Of a stretch of DNA of 54,290 bases, positions 25,810 to 34,146 are shown one piece after another. How positions within the stretch are numbered: position 1 is the stretch's first letter; each line of letters begins with the position of its first letter. The translations under genes and the position numbers were made by a program. The stretch lies in contig CALQCM020000027.1 of the NCBI GenBank assembly GCA_943329075.2, positions 1 to 54,290 on the forward strand, in the 5' to 3' direction. This DNA is from Chitinophaga pinensis (GTDB taxonomy: Bacteria; Pseudomonadota; Gammaproteobacteria; Burkholderiales; SG8-41). A model generated the notes under the pieces. It was not told the DNA's origin. It saw only the letters and a program-made list of their open reading frames with translations, and ran no database searches.

Positions 25810-27102
25810 ATGAAGACCCGCCTTCCCGCAGCATGTTACTTGCGCGCGATCCTGCTGCTCTGCGGTGTGGCGTGCATTGCCGTCGCGCAAGGCGCTGCAG
25901 TCGAACCGGTCGCCGCGCTGGCGGCAAAGGAAAAAGCCCCGCTGCTCGACACGCTGAAGGACCTGGTTTCGATCGAATCCGGCAGCGGCGACCGCGAGGG
26001 CCTCGACAAAATCTCGACGCTGATCGCGGCGCGCCTCACCGCGCTCGGCGGCAAGGTTGAACTGCTCGAAGCCGGTTCCGATGCCTACCGCATGGTCGAC
26101 ACGCCGAAGCAAATAGGCCGCATGGTGCTGGCACGGTTTGCCGGCACTGGCAACAAAAAAATCCTGCTGATTGCGCACATGGACACCGTCTATCTGCGCG
26201 GCATGCTCGAAAAACAGCCGTTCCGCATCGACGGTAACCGCGCCTACGGCCTCGGCATCGCCGACGACAAGCAGGGCATCGCCACGATCCTTCACACCGT
26301 TGCCTTGCTCAAGACACTGAACTTCCGCGACTACGGAGAACTCACGGTGCTCATCAATGCCGATGAGGAAGTCAGCTCGCCCGGCTCGCGCGCCCTGCTG
26401 ACCCGGCTGGGTGCGGATGCCGACGCGGTATTTTCGTTCGAATCCTCGCGCGTTGAGTCCGACCGCCTGTCGCTGACCACCGCTGGCATCGCCGCCGTCG
26501 TGCTGAAAGTCGAAGGCAAGGCCTCGCATGCCGGTTCCGCGCCGGAACTCGGCCGCAACGCACTCTACGAACTGTCGCACCAGATCCTGCAAACGCGCGA
26601 TCTGTCTGATGCAAAAACCGGACTCAAGATGAACTGGACGATTTCCAGCGCCGGCACCAACCGCAATGTGATCCCGGCGATCGGCAGCGCAGTGGCCGAC
26701 GTGCGCGTGCTGCGCATCGCCGATTACGACGGTATCGAGGCAAAAGTCCGCGAACGCATCAAGACGCAGCTGATTGCCGACACCAAAGTGACGATGGAAT
26801 TCGAGCGCCGCCGCCCGCCGCTGGAAATGACGCCGGGCGCGGAAACGCTGGCGCGCTACGCGCAGACCATCTACCGTGAGATTGGCTGGGAACTCGTCGT
26901 GGGCACCGTGGCCGAAGGCGGCGGCACTGACGCCGCCTTCGCCGCGTTGAGGGCGAAAGGCCCGGTAATCGAACGCTTCGGCCTGCGCGGCTTCGGCGGA
27001 CATTCAAACGACGCGGAGTACATTGAAATCGATTCGATCGAGCCGCGCCTTTACCTCGCCGCGCGCCTGATCATGGATTTTGCAATCGGCAAGGCGAAAT
27101 AG
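25810..27102 (+). CDS. M20 family metallopeptidase (glutamate carboxypeptidase-like)
   Basis: A 430-residue M20 peptidase with a signal peptide (about residues 1-28, ending AVAQGAA), so it is periplasmic. The two-zinc site is complete: AHMDTV with His123 and Asp125, the bridging Asp in GIADDKQG (about 152), DEEVSS with the general base Glu186 and ligand Glu187, and a C-terminal GGHSNDAEYI His. A lid domain lies in the middle (KASHAGSAPELGRN). The best match in pattern is carboxypeptidase G2, which releases C-terminal glutamate from N-acyl-glutamates such as folates. Paired with the upstream Bug gene. Confidence 0.9.
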   Translation: MKTRLPAACYLRAILLLCGVACIAVAQGAAVEPVAALAAKEKAPLLDTLKDLVSIESGSGDREGLDKISTLIAARLTALGGKVELLEAGSDAYRMVDTPKQIGRMVLARFAGTGNKKILLIAHMDTVYLRGMLEKQPFRIDGNRAYGLGIADDKQGIATILHTVALLKTLNFRDYGELTVLINADEEVSSPGSRALLTRLGADADAVFSFESSRVESDRLSLTTAGIAAVVLKVEGKASHAGSAPELGRNALYELSHQILQTRDLSDAKTGLKMNWTISSAGTNRNVIPAIGSAVADVRVLRIADYDGIEAKVRERIKTQLIADTKVTMEFERRRPPLEMTPGAETLARYAQTIYREIGWELVVGTVAEGGGTDAAFAALRAKGPVIERFGLRGFGGHSNDAEYIEIDSIEPRLYLAARLIMDFAIGKAK

Positions 27103-27109
27103 GCCCGCA

Positions 27110-27991
27110 TCAGAGGTTGGCGAGTTCCTTGTAGAACTGCATCACCGCCGAACTGTCCCAGTCGCCGCGCCCCTTCGCCATCTGCGAGGCGAGCGCCTGC
27201 GCGTTGATCGCCAGCAGCGGCAGCGGGCAATCAAGGCTGGCACCGAGTGCGAGCATCGCCCGCACGTCTTTATAGTGAATGCTGAGGTGGCCGATCGGCG
27301 GCAGATAGTTTTCCTCGACCATGTATTTGCCTTTCTGGTCCATGCACTTCGAACCGGCGGCGGATTTTTTCAGCACTTCTAGCGTCTGTGCGGCATCCAG
27401 GCCTGCCTTCTTCGCCAGCGTCAGGCCTTCGGCCAGTGCCATGCGGTTCAGCGCGAGCACGAGGTTGACGACGAGCTTGATCGTCGCGCCGTTGCCATGC
27501 GCGCCCATATAGACCCACTCGCGGCCCATCGCCTGAAACAGCGGGATGCATTGTTCGTAAATTTCTTTTTTGCCGCCGAACATGAAAACGGTGTCTTTGA
27601 CTTTCGCCATCGCGCTGGTGCCACTGATGGTGCAGTCCGACATCTCGACACCCTTGGCGGCGAGTTCGGCGGCCAGCGTCTTCGACAGTACCGGGTCGGC
27701 GGTCGAGGCGTCGAGCAGGATGAGCCCCTTGCGGCCGGTCTCGAAGAGCTTCAACGAATTGCGCACGACGTCATCGACGATTTTCGAATTCGGCAACGAC
27801 AGAATGATGACGTCGACCTGCGCGGCGATCTGCTCGGGGGACGCAACTTTTTGCCCGCCGGCGGCGACGATGGCGTCGACCTTGGCCGGGTCGAGATCAT
27901 GTGCAATCACCGAATAACCGGCCGCCAGCAAATGCCGTGCGAGCCAGCCCCCCATCAAACCCACACCCACGATCCCCACGCGATGCTTCAT
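27110..27991 (-). CDS. 3-hydroxyisobutyrate dehydrogenase-family NAD(P) oxidoreductase
   Basis: A 293-residue beta-hydroxyacid dehydrogenase from the ATG at 27991, preceded by GGGAGAGAGC. The Rossmann motif is VGIVGVGLMGGW. The substrate-binding strand reads LLDASTADPVLS and the catalytic Lys lies in GNGATIKLVVNLV. The family oxidises 3-hydroxyisobutyrate, tartronate semialdehyde and related acids. It is downstream of the TauD gene, but a good terminator lies between them, so it is probably transcribed on its own. Confidence 0.88.
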   Translation of the reverse strand: MKHRVGIVGVGLMGGWLARHLLAAGYSVIAHDLDPAKVDAIVAAGGQKVASPEQIAAQVDVIILSLPNSKIVDDVVRNSLKLFETGRKGLILLDASTADPVLSKTLAAELAAKGVEMSDCTISGTSAMAKVKDTVFMFGGKKEIYEQCIPLFQAMGREWVYMGAHGNGATIKLVVNLVLALNRMALAEGLTLAKKAGLDAAQTLEVLKKSAAGSKCMDQKGKYMVEENYLPPIGHLSIHYKDVRAMLALGASLDCPLPLLAINAQALASQMAKGRGDWDSSAVMQFYKELANL

Positions 27992-28023
27992 TGCTCTCTC
28001 CCTTTGCAAAATAAATGCCAACC

Positions 28024-28058
28024 TTAAAAAAATCGGGGTGCGCATAGCGCACCCCGAT
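28024..28058 (-). terminator. Rho-independent terminator after the TauD gene
   Basis: A perfect 12-bp stem (28032-28043 with 28047-28058, ATCGGGGTGCGC) with a 3-base loop. On the minus strand it is followed by a T-run (plus-strand A at 28026-28032). It lies 22 bp after the TauD-family stop codon and ends the Bug-SDR-TauD transcript. Confidence 0.85.
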
Positions 28059-28079
28059 CAAGATTAACAGATACGACGA

Positions 28080-29012
28080 TCAGGCGCCGGTCACGGCCTC
28101 GCCATTGACCACCGTCCGGTAGAGCACACGCGGCTGCGAGGCATCAACCTCGGAGCGGTAATGCATGCAGCAACGGTTGTCCCACAGAACGAGATCACCG
28201 ACACGCCATTGATGGCCCCACGCGTATTTCTCCTGCGTGGCGTGCGCCCACAGTTTGTCGAGTAGCGCTTCGCTGTCTTCATTCGACATGCCGAGTATGT
28301 AATTCGATGGCCAATCACGGCGGCGGCCGAGATAGAGCGCCGGCTGCCTCGTCACCGGGTGGATGCGCACCAGCGGATGCGGCGGGCCCGGCACTTCTTC
28401 GGGCTTCGTTGGCAACTTGACCGTCGGCCGCAACACGCCGGCACTGTTGCGGGACGAATCGTGGATCTGCGATTTGCCGGCAATCGCGCGCTTTAATTCT
28501 TCGGGCAGTTCTTCATACGCCAGGTACTGGTTGTTGAACCAGGTGTCGCCGCCCCCGTTGGTCGGGATCACCACCGAATAGAGCATGCTGCCGGCCGGCG
28601 GCACTTCGACGTAGGAATTGTCGCTGTGCCACACCACTTCGTAGCTGCCGAGCGCGCCGTTGTCTTTCACCGGCACGCCTTCTTCATTGAGGTTCGAGAT
28701 CAGGCTGACGTGCGGATGCAGCGGCACGATTTTGCCGCCGATCTTGTAGCCGCCGGCCATCTGGTATTTGCGCGCCGCCGGTTCCTTTGTCACGCCAAAA
28801 ATGCCGGCAGCCTCGAGAAACGAAATGTCGGGTAGCTTCTGGTCCCGCCACAGCAGCACGCCGTGATCGGCCCACGCTTTGCGCATCAACGCTTTGGTGG
28901 CCTCGGGCACCGGTCGTGACAGATCAACGCCGCGGATTTCCGCGCCGACGGCTTTGCCCGAAGGCACCACTTGCACATCTTCAGGCGCATTGCTTTTTAA
29001 CTGGGCCGACAT
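28080..29012 (-). CDS. TauD/TfdA family Fe(II)/2-oxoglutarate dioxygenase
   Basis: A 310-residue cytoplasmic dioxygenase. The iron facial triad is visible: HSD in VVWHSDNSYVEVPP (His129, Asp131) and His284 in CCMHYR. Arg295 or Arg299 near the end would bind 2-oxoglutarate. The N-terminal strand AEIRGVDLSRPV is typical. Family members hydroxylate taurine, 2,4-D and other acids, releasing sulfite or phenol. It is the third gene of a Bug-SDR-TauD operon (gap to the SDR 36 bp), so the imported compound is probably its substrate or precursor. Confidence 0.9.
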   Translation of the reverse strand: MSAQLKSNAPEDVQVVPSGKAVGAEIRGVDLSRPVPEATKALMRKAWADHGVLLWRDQKLPDISFLEAAGIFGVTKEPAARKYQMAGGYKIGGKIVPLHPHVSLISNLNEEGVPVKDNGALGSYEVVWHSDNSYVEVPPAGSMLYSVVIPTNGGGDTWFNNQYLAYEELPEELKRAIAGKSQIHDSSRNSAGVLRPTVKLPTKPEEVPGPPHPLVRIHPVTRQPALYLGRRRDWPSNYILGMSNEDSEALLDKLWAHATQEKYAWGHQWRVGDLVLWDNRCCMHYRSEVDASQPRVLYRTVVNGEAVTGA

Positions 29013-29048
29013 GATTTCCTCCTGCGTGTTTCTTTTAATTGGCTGCGT

Positions 29049-29894
29049 TCAAATAGCGCGCGAACCGCCGCCGTCCACCGCCACGCATTGCCCGGTGACA
29101 TAACCCGACAATGGGGAAGCGAGAAAATAAATCGTCTGCGCGACTTCTTCGACGGTGCCGAGCCGCTGCAGCGGGATGTTGGCCACGCGTGGCGCAAGAA
29201 AATCTTCCAGTGATTTCTCCGGCGCCCACTTCTGCCGCCCCGCCTCCATCTGTTCGGTCATGATACCGCCGACGCTGACAACGTTGACGCGAATATTGTC
29301 CAGCGCCAGTTCGAGCGAGAGGCCTTTCGACAGATTCATTGCTGCTGCCCACGCTACGCCCGAGGTCACCACACGCGGCGGCGGCTGCCGCCCCTTGATC
29401 GAGGTCACGTTGACGATGCTGCCGCCGCCCGCGGCGCGCATCAGCGGCAACGCGGCGCGCGTCACGCGCACCATGCCGAGCACCTTTTGTTCGAGCGCGC
29501 CGCGCCATTCGTCGTCGCTGATGTTTTCGAAGCGGCCCTTTGGCAACGGCTGGCCGACCGCGTCAACCGCATTGACCGGCCAGTTCACGCCGTTGACCTC
29601 CCGCTGCGACGATTCGCCGGCGTTGTTGATTAGCATGTCGATGCGCCCGAGTTCCGCACCGACTTTGGCGATGAATTGTTTGACTGAGGCATCATCGAGA
29701 ATGTCCGCGCATGACCACAGCACTTTCACGCCATGCGCCTTCGCCAATTCTTCAGCCGCCGATTTCAATGTTTTTTCCGTGCGGCCGCACAACGCGAGCG
29801 ATGCACCCTCGCGCGCAAACAGTTCCGCCGCACAGCGGCCGATACCGCGGCTGCCACCGGTGATGACCGCGACCTTGCCGCTCAGCGTGCCCAT
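29049..29894 (-). CDS. SDR family protein without the catalytic Tyr-Lys
   Basis: A 281-residue classical short-chain dehydrogenase fold. The cofactor motif TGGSRGIG (12-19), NNAGE (90-94) and Ser165 in NVTS are present. The active-site helix reads TSGVAWAAAMNLSKGL. Aligned to YxxxK it has Ser178 for Tyr and Trp182 for Lys, so normal SDR proton transfer is not possible. The C-terminal DGGGSRAI is regular. Either the protein binds a nucleotide or ligand without oxidoreduction, or it uses other residues. It is between the Bug and TauD genes in one operon. Confidence 0.85.
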   Translation of the reverse strand: MGTLSGKVAVITGGSRGIGRCAAELFAREGASLALCGRTEKTLKSAAEELAKAHGVKVLWSCADILDDASVKQFIAKVGAELGRIDMLINNAGESSQREVNGVNWPVNAVDAVGQPLPKGRFENISDDEWRGALEQKVLGMVRVTRAALPLMRAAGGGSIVNVTSIKGRQPPPRVVTSGVAWAAAMNLSKGLSLELALDNIRVNVVSVGGIMTEQMEAGRQKWAPEKSLEDFLAPRVANIPLQRLGTVEEVAQTIYFLASPLSGYVTGQCVAVDGGGSRAI

Positions 29895-29922
29895 CTTGAA
29901 TGCCTTTGTGTTTTGAAATTCA

Positions 29923-30951
29923 TCAGTGATCCGTTCCGATTTTTGCCACGCGGATGACTTTCTCCCACATGGCGGATTCCAATTTTACGCGCGCGGCAAA
30001 AGCTTCCGCCGTGCTGCCGACCGTTTCTGCGCCGAGATCACGCAATTTTGCCCGCACCTCCGGCAGTTTTAGCACGGCGGTAATGTCACGCTGCGTGCGC
30101 GTAACCACTTCCGCCGGCGAACCCGCGGGCACCGCCAGACCGAACCAGACGTCGGTATCGAAGCCGCGTACACCGCCCTCGGCAATGGTGGGCACCTCGG
30201 GCAGCAGTTCGGAGCGCCGCGCAGTGCTGACACCGATCGCGCGCAGGCGGTTTGCCTTGACGTAAGGCAAGGCTGCGGGCGTATTGAAAAACAACATTGC
30301 GATCTGTCCGGCGATCAGATCTGCCGCGGCCGGCGGACCGCCTTTGTAGGGCACATGCACTATGTCGATACCCGACATCGACTTAAACAACTCCATCGCC
30401 AGATGCAAAGAGCCACCCGCGCCGCTCGAACCGTAGTTGACCTGGCCCGGACGCGCTTTGCACAGCGCAATCAATTCGCGCACGTTGCGCACCGGCAGCG
30501 CCGGATTGGTGACGAGCAGTTGCGAAGTCGAAGCGACGATCGAGATCGGCGCAAATGATTTTTCCGGATCGTAGGGCAGGTTTTTGAACATGCTGCGATC
30601 GACCGTGAGTGTCGTGCTGAGTGTCAGCAGTTGCGTGTATCCATCCGGCGCCGCGAGCGCCGCGGCCTGCACGCCGAGACGTCCGCCGCCACCGCCGCGA
30701 TTATCGAGCACGATTTGCTGCCCCCAGAGCTCGGAGAGTTTCTGCGAAACCACGCGACCGACGAGATCGATACTGCCGCCCGGCACGAACGGTACAATCC
30801 AGCGCACCGGCTTTTGTGGAAACGCGGCGTTATCCGCCGCGTGTGACGGCGCCGCGCACGTTGTTGCGCAGACGGCGGCGACGCAGGCAATCGCCTGCGC
30901 ATTGGCTCGACAACTATACAAAAAACCCCCGATTCGGCTTTGCGGCGACAA
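29923..30951 (-). CDS. Bug-family (TTT) solute-binding protein
   Basis: A Bug receptor of up to 342 residues, first gene of the Bug-SDR-TauD operon. The signal peptide (IACVAAVCATTCAAPSHAA) and mature start FPQKPVRWIVPFVPGGSID are clear. The C-terminus is VIRVAKIGTDH, longer than the usual AGIKPE ending. The start is uncertain: no ATG is in position, and TTG codons at 30951 or a few codons later must serve. It is divergent from the AroQ-like gene. Confidence 0.85.
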   Translation of the reverse strand: MSPQSRIGGFLYSCRANAQAIACVAAVCATTCAAPSHAADNAAFPQKPVRWIVPFVPGGSIDLVGRVVSQKLSELWGQQIVLDNRGGGGGRLGVQAAALAAPDGYTQLLTLSTTLTVDRSMFKNLPYDPEKSFAPISIVASTSQLLVTNPALPVRNVRELIALCKARPGQVNYGSSGAGGSLHLAMELFKSMSGIDIVHVPYKGGPPAAADLIAGQIAMLFFNTPAALPYVKANRLRAIGVSTARRSELLPEVPTIAEGGVRGFDTDVWFGLAVPAGSPAEVVTRTQRDITAVLKLPEVRAKLRDLGAETVGSTAEAFAARVKLESAMWEKVIRVAKIGTDH

Positions 30952-31105
30952 CGACGGTTGCCGGCAGCTATTGATTTCCCGAGCAACAGTTTACCGCATG
31001 CAGCGAATCAGCGACCGGAACCGGAATTCTCCGCACGCGCGGCTTCGCTTGGGTAAACTGTCGCCTCGCCATTCAACACGAACTGATTCGCACAAAGGAC
31101 AAGCC

Positions 31106-31543
31106 ATGCCCAAATTACTGGTGATACACGGCGCCGGCATGCAAATGCGCGGTAAATCGCAGATTGAAGTGTTCGGCAAGATGACGCTGCCCGAATACGA
31201 CGAGCACATCCGCGCGTATGCCAAAGAACTCGGCTTCGAGGTCGAAATCTTTCTGTCGAATGTCGAGGGTGAAGTGATCAACAAGCTCTACGCCGCGTTC
31301 GACGCCGGCGACGTCAGCGCGGCGATCATCAATCCGGCCGGCTACACCACGGGCTACCCGGCGCTGGTGGCAGCGATCGCACAAGTGAAGTTCCCGGTAA
31401 TCGAACTGCACATCTCGAACCCGGCGCGGCGCGGCCGCGATTCGGAAGTGGCGCGCGCAGCGCGCGGCGTGGTCACCGGCTTCGGCATCTACGGTTACAA
31501 CCTGGCGATGCGCGGCCTCAAGGACATTCTCGCCGCCGGCTGA
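31106..31543 (+). CDS. Type II 3-dehydroquinase-like protein with altered active site
   Basis: A 145-residue protein of the AroQ fold from the ATG at 31106 (AAAGGAC upstream). It keeps LSNVEGEVINK, IINPAGY, VIELHISNP (Glu100, His102, Ser104) and TGFGIYGYNLAM. Three catalytic positions differ: the GPN Asn is Gly11, the loop Tyr is Phe23, and the YTH His is Thr82. It is therefore unlikely to be a working dehydroquinase and probably has another ligand or reaction. It is followed after 25 bp by the DctP-like gene, so the two form a small operon with no known precedent that I can name. Confidence 0.85.
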   Translation: MPKLLVIHGAGMQMRGKSQIEVFGKMTLPEYDEHIRAYAKELGFEVEIFLSNVEGEVINKLYAAFDAGDVSAAIINPAGYTTGYPALVAAIAQVKFPVIELHISNPARRGRDSEVARAARGVVTGFGIYGYNLAMRGLKDILAAG

Positions 31544-31568
31544 CCACAGCATTCATTCGGAGACATTC

Positions 31569-32486
31569 ATGGCAACGCAGATCGTCATGGGCGGCTACGG
31601 CCCGTCCACCACCACGCACAGCCGCGCGCTGAAAATGATCGGCGAACGGCTGATCGGGCAATTTGGCAACGACGTCGACATCAAGTACGTGTGGAATGTG
31701 ATGGACTTCGGCTACAAGGCCGAAGAAGTGTTGTGGATGAGCGAGCGCGGCCTCCTGACGCTGGCCTATCAATCGACGAGTTATCTGACCGAACGCGTGC
31801 CCGAACTCGAATTTGCGGACCTGCCGTTTCTCTTTGCCCGCCTGGAAGAAGCACGCGCGGCGATGGACGGCAAATTCGGCGCCTACATGACGCGCATGAT
31901 CGAGCAACGCATTCCCGGCTACAAGATGCTCGGTTACTTCGAGAACGGTTACCGCCATGTCTCGAACCGCCTGCGTGCCATTCATCTGCCGGCCGACATG
32001 CAAGACATGTCGATCCGCTCGCTGCCGAGCCAGATGCACGCGCGCACTTATGAACTGCTCGGCGCCAGACCGCTGATTATGGATCTGAAACCGGCGATCG
32101 CGCAGATCACCGCCGGCGAACTCGATGCGCAGGAGAATCCGCTCGCCAACACCGTCGATTACGGCGTGCACAAATTTCACAGGTTTCACACGCTGACCGG
32201 CCACAGCTATCTGTCGCGCGGCATTTACTGTCATCGCGCCTCGTTCGAAAGCTGGCCCACGGCATTACAGGACGCGATGATGGCGGCGGTGCGTGAAGCG
32301 GTGCTGGTGCAGCGCGAACTGGCGGTGCGCGAGGAAGACATCGCCGAGCAGGCAATCAAGAACGCCGGCGACGAAGTTGTGCGCCTCACCGCAGCAGAGC
32401 GCGCCGCTTTTGTCGCCGCGGTCAAACCGCTGCACGACGAAGCGCGCGCGCGGTTTCCCGAGGCGTATGCAGCGCTGCGGTCGTAA
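31569..32486 (+). CDS. TRAP-transporter DctP-like protein without signal peptide
   Basis: A 305-residue homologue of TRAP solute-binding proteins. It keeps the GYFENGYRHVSN strand, an Arg in MSIRSLPSQ, the ELDAQENPLAN signature and HTLTGHSYLSRG. It starts straight into the first strand (ATQIVMGGYGPSTTTHS) with no leader, and GGAG lies just upstream of the ATG, so the start is real. It is therefore expected in the cytoplasm, where a transport receptor would have no role. No DctQ/DctM genes are nearby. A cytoplasmic ligand carrier, sensor or enzyme partner of the AroQ-like protein is possible. Confidence 0.85.
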   Translation: MATQIVMGGYGPSTTTHSRALKMIGERLIGQFGNDVDIKYVWNVMDFGYKAEEVLWMSERGLLTLAYQSTSYLTERVPELEFADLPFLFARLEEARAAMDGKFGAYMTRMIEQRIPGYKMLGYFENGYRHVSNRLRAIHLPADMQDMSIRSLPSQMHARTYELLGARPLIMDLKPAIAQITAGELDAQENPLANTVDYGVHKFHRFHTLTGHSYLSRGIYCHRASFESWPTALQDAMMAAVREAVLVQRELAVREEDIAEQAIKNAGDEVVRLTAAERAAFVAAVKPLHDEARARFPEAYAALRS

Positions 32487-32517
32487 AACCGCAGTGCCCC
32501 AACTCAAACCGCAAGTT

Positions 32518-32610
32518 GTAGGGTGCGCAACGCGCACGCGGATTGGCGGTTGTCAGGTGCGCAGTGCGCACCCTACGAGCCTGGATTCCCCCTTTCGCGG
32601 GAATGACGGA
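32518..32610. repeat. Composite of two palindromic repeat types
   Basis: Left part (32518-32576): GTAGGGTGCGCAACGCGC and its inverted partner GTGCGCAGTGCGCACCCTAC. Right part (32580-32610): CCTGGATTCCCCCTTTCGCGGGAATGACGGA, a half copy of the REP-like family at 3685 and 4868. Together they fill most of the 138-bp gap between the DctP-like and MFS genes. Confidence 0.7.
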
Positions 32611-32624
32611 TTGAAGAGACGCCA

Positions 32625-33854
32625 GTGGCCATGAGACCGCCGGGCAACGCGGCGTTCACGCGCTACTGGATCGCCGAAACGCTGCTCGCGCTGGGCCAGG
32701 AGATTTTTATGGTCGCGGTGGGCTGGCAGATTTACGATCTGACCAACAGCGCACTCGCCCTCGGCCTCATCGGACTCGCGCAGTTTCTGCCGCAGCTTCT
32801 GCTCGCGCTGGTCGCCGGCCACGTCGCCGACAGCTTTGACCGGCGGCGCATCACCACCGTCTGCCAGATCGTCAAATTCAGCGCCACCGCGACACTCGCG
32901 ATCGCCAGCCTGAGCGGCACACTGGGCAGCGCGTTGATTTATGCCTGCACCGCGGCCTTCGGCGCGTCGCACACCTTCCAGCAGCCGGCGCTGCGCGCGC
33001 TGATGCCGACCCTCGTCGAGCGCGGCATCCTGCCGCAATGCATCGCGTGGAATTCCGGCGTGCGTAAAGCCGCGATCATTGCCGGCCCCGCCATCGGTGG
33101 GCTCATTTATCTGATCGGACCGGTGCCCGCCTACGCGGCCAGCGCCCTGTGCTTCTTGGGCGCGGGCATCTTCCTCGCCGGCATCCGCCTTGCGCATGCC
33201 GCGCTGCCGTCGCGCGAACCGATGACGCTGCAATCGCTGTTCGGCGGCATTGCTTTCATTCGCAGCAAGCGCGTCATCCTCGGCGCGATCTCGCTCGATT
33301 TGTTTGCGGTGTTGCTCGGCGGCGCCACCGCCCTGCTGCCGGTTTTTGCGCGCGACATTCTCGACGCCGGCCCGACCGGCCTCGGTCTGCTGCGCGCCGC
33401 ACCGGCACTCGGCGCGGTGCTGATTTCGCTGGTGCTGGTGCGCCTGCCGCTCGACCACCATGTCGGGCGCGTGATGTTTGCTTCGGTGGCAACCTTCGGC
33501 GCCGCCACGCTTGTGTTCGGATTGTCGGAATCATTTGCGCTATCGTTCGGCGCGCTGATGGTGCTGGGCGCAGCAGACATGGTCAGCGTGGTGATCCGCA
33601 CCTCGCTGGTGCAACTGCAGACGCCCGACGGCATGCGCGGACGCGTGGCTGCGGTGAGTTCGATTTTTACCGGTACTTCGAACCATCTCGGCCAGTTCGA
33701 GTCCGGCGTGGTGGCGGCGTGGTTCGGCACTGTCGCCTCGGTGGTGATCGGCGGTGCGGGCACGCTGCTGGTGGCCGCGCTGTGGATCCAATGGTTTCCG
33801 GCGCTGTGGCGCGTTGATCGACTGGTGGCGCCGGAAGAAACGCCACCGCGTTAA
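32625..33854 (+). CDS. MFS transporter (enterobactin-exporter-like group)
   Basis: A 409-residue inner-membrane major facilitator with about twelve spans. The loop between spans 2 and 3 is GHVADSFDRRRI, and TFQQPALRALMPTLVERG is typical of the MFS_3 group that includes siderophore exporters. Start is either GTG 32625 or ATG 32631 (GAAGAG upstream). It is downstream of the DctP-like gene on the same strand but separated by a repeat composite. The substrate cannot be predicted. Confidence 0.87.
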   Translation: MAMRPPGNAAFTRYWIAETLLALGQEIFMVAVGWQIYDLTNSALALGLIGLAQFLPQLLLALVAGHVADSFDRRRITTVCQIVKFSATATLAIASLSGTLGSALIYACTAAFGASHTFQQPALRALMPTLVERGILPQCIAWNSGVRKAAIIAGPAIGGLIYLIGPVPAYAASALCFLGAGIFLAGIRLAHAALPSREPMTLQSLFGGIAFIRSKRVILGAISLDLFAVLLGGATALLPVFARDILDAGPTGLGLLRAAPALGAVLISLVLVRLPLDHHVGRVMFASVATFGAATLVFGLSESFALSFGALMVLGAADMVSVVIRTSLVQLQTPDGMRGRVAAVSSIFTGTSNHLGQFESGVVAAWFGTVASVVIGGAGTLLVAALWIQWFPALWRVDRLVAPEETPPR

Positions 33855-34033
33855 ACGCATCGCTGACGCGTGAGCACCTTGGCCGGATTCGGGCCCCCCG
33901 CTCTGCCGGACAACACACTTTTAGTTTTGCCCGATGACTTCGATACGCAGGCGCGCAGTTGATCCCGGTCGATTCAAGCAAAGATTGATTAAACACAAAT
34001 AAAACAAATGTAAAACCCGCCGCTTTTGATTGA

Positions 34034-34062
34034 TTGTGCCATTAGCCGCAAATTGATATGAT
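34034..34062 (+). promoter_or_regulatory. Candidate sigma70-type promoter for the hydrolase gene
   Basis: TTGTGC (34034-34039), a 17-base spacer, and TATGAT (34057-34062), 85 bp before the start codon at 34147. The 292-bp gap from 33855 to 34146 is clearly AT-richer than the rest and holds no gene. The -10 match is good, the -35 only moderate. Confidence 0.4.
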
Positions 34063-34146
34063 TCTTCTGAATTCAACACTTTATATACGCGTCACGGCAT
34101 TAACGGCTCGACCCGGTTTGCCAAAACAAATATAAAAACACGCCCC

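Noticed and set aside
30584..31105. Open frame extending the AroQ-like gene upstream
   Set aside because: It runs antisense through the Bug gene; the ATG at 31106 has a ribosome site and matches the AroQ fold start.
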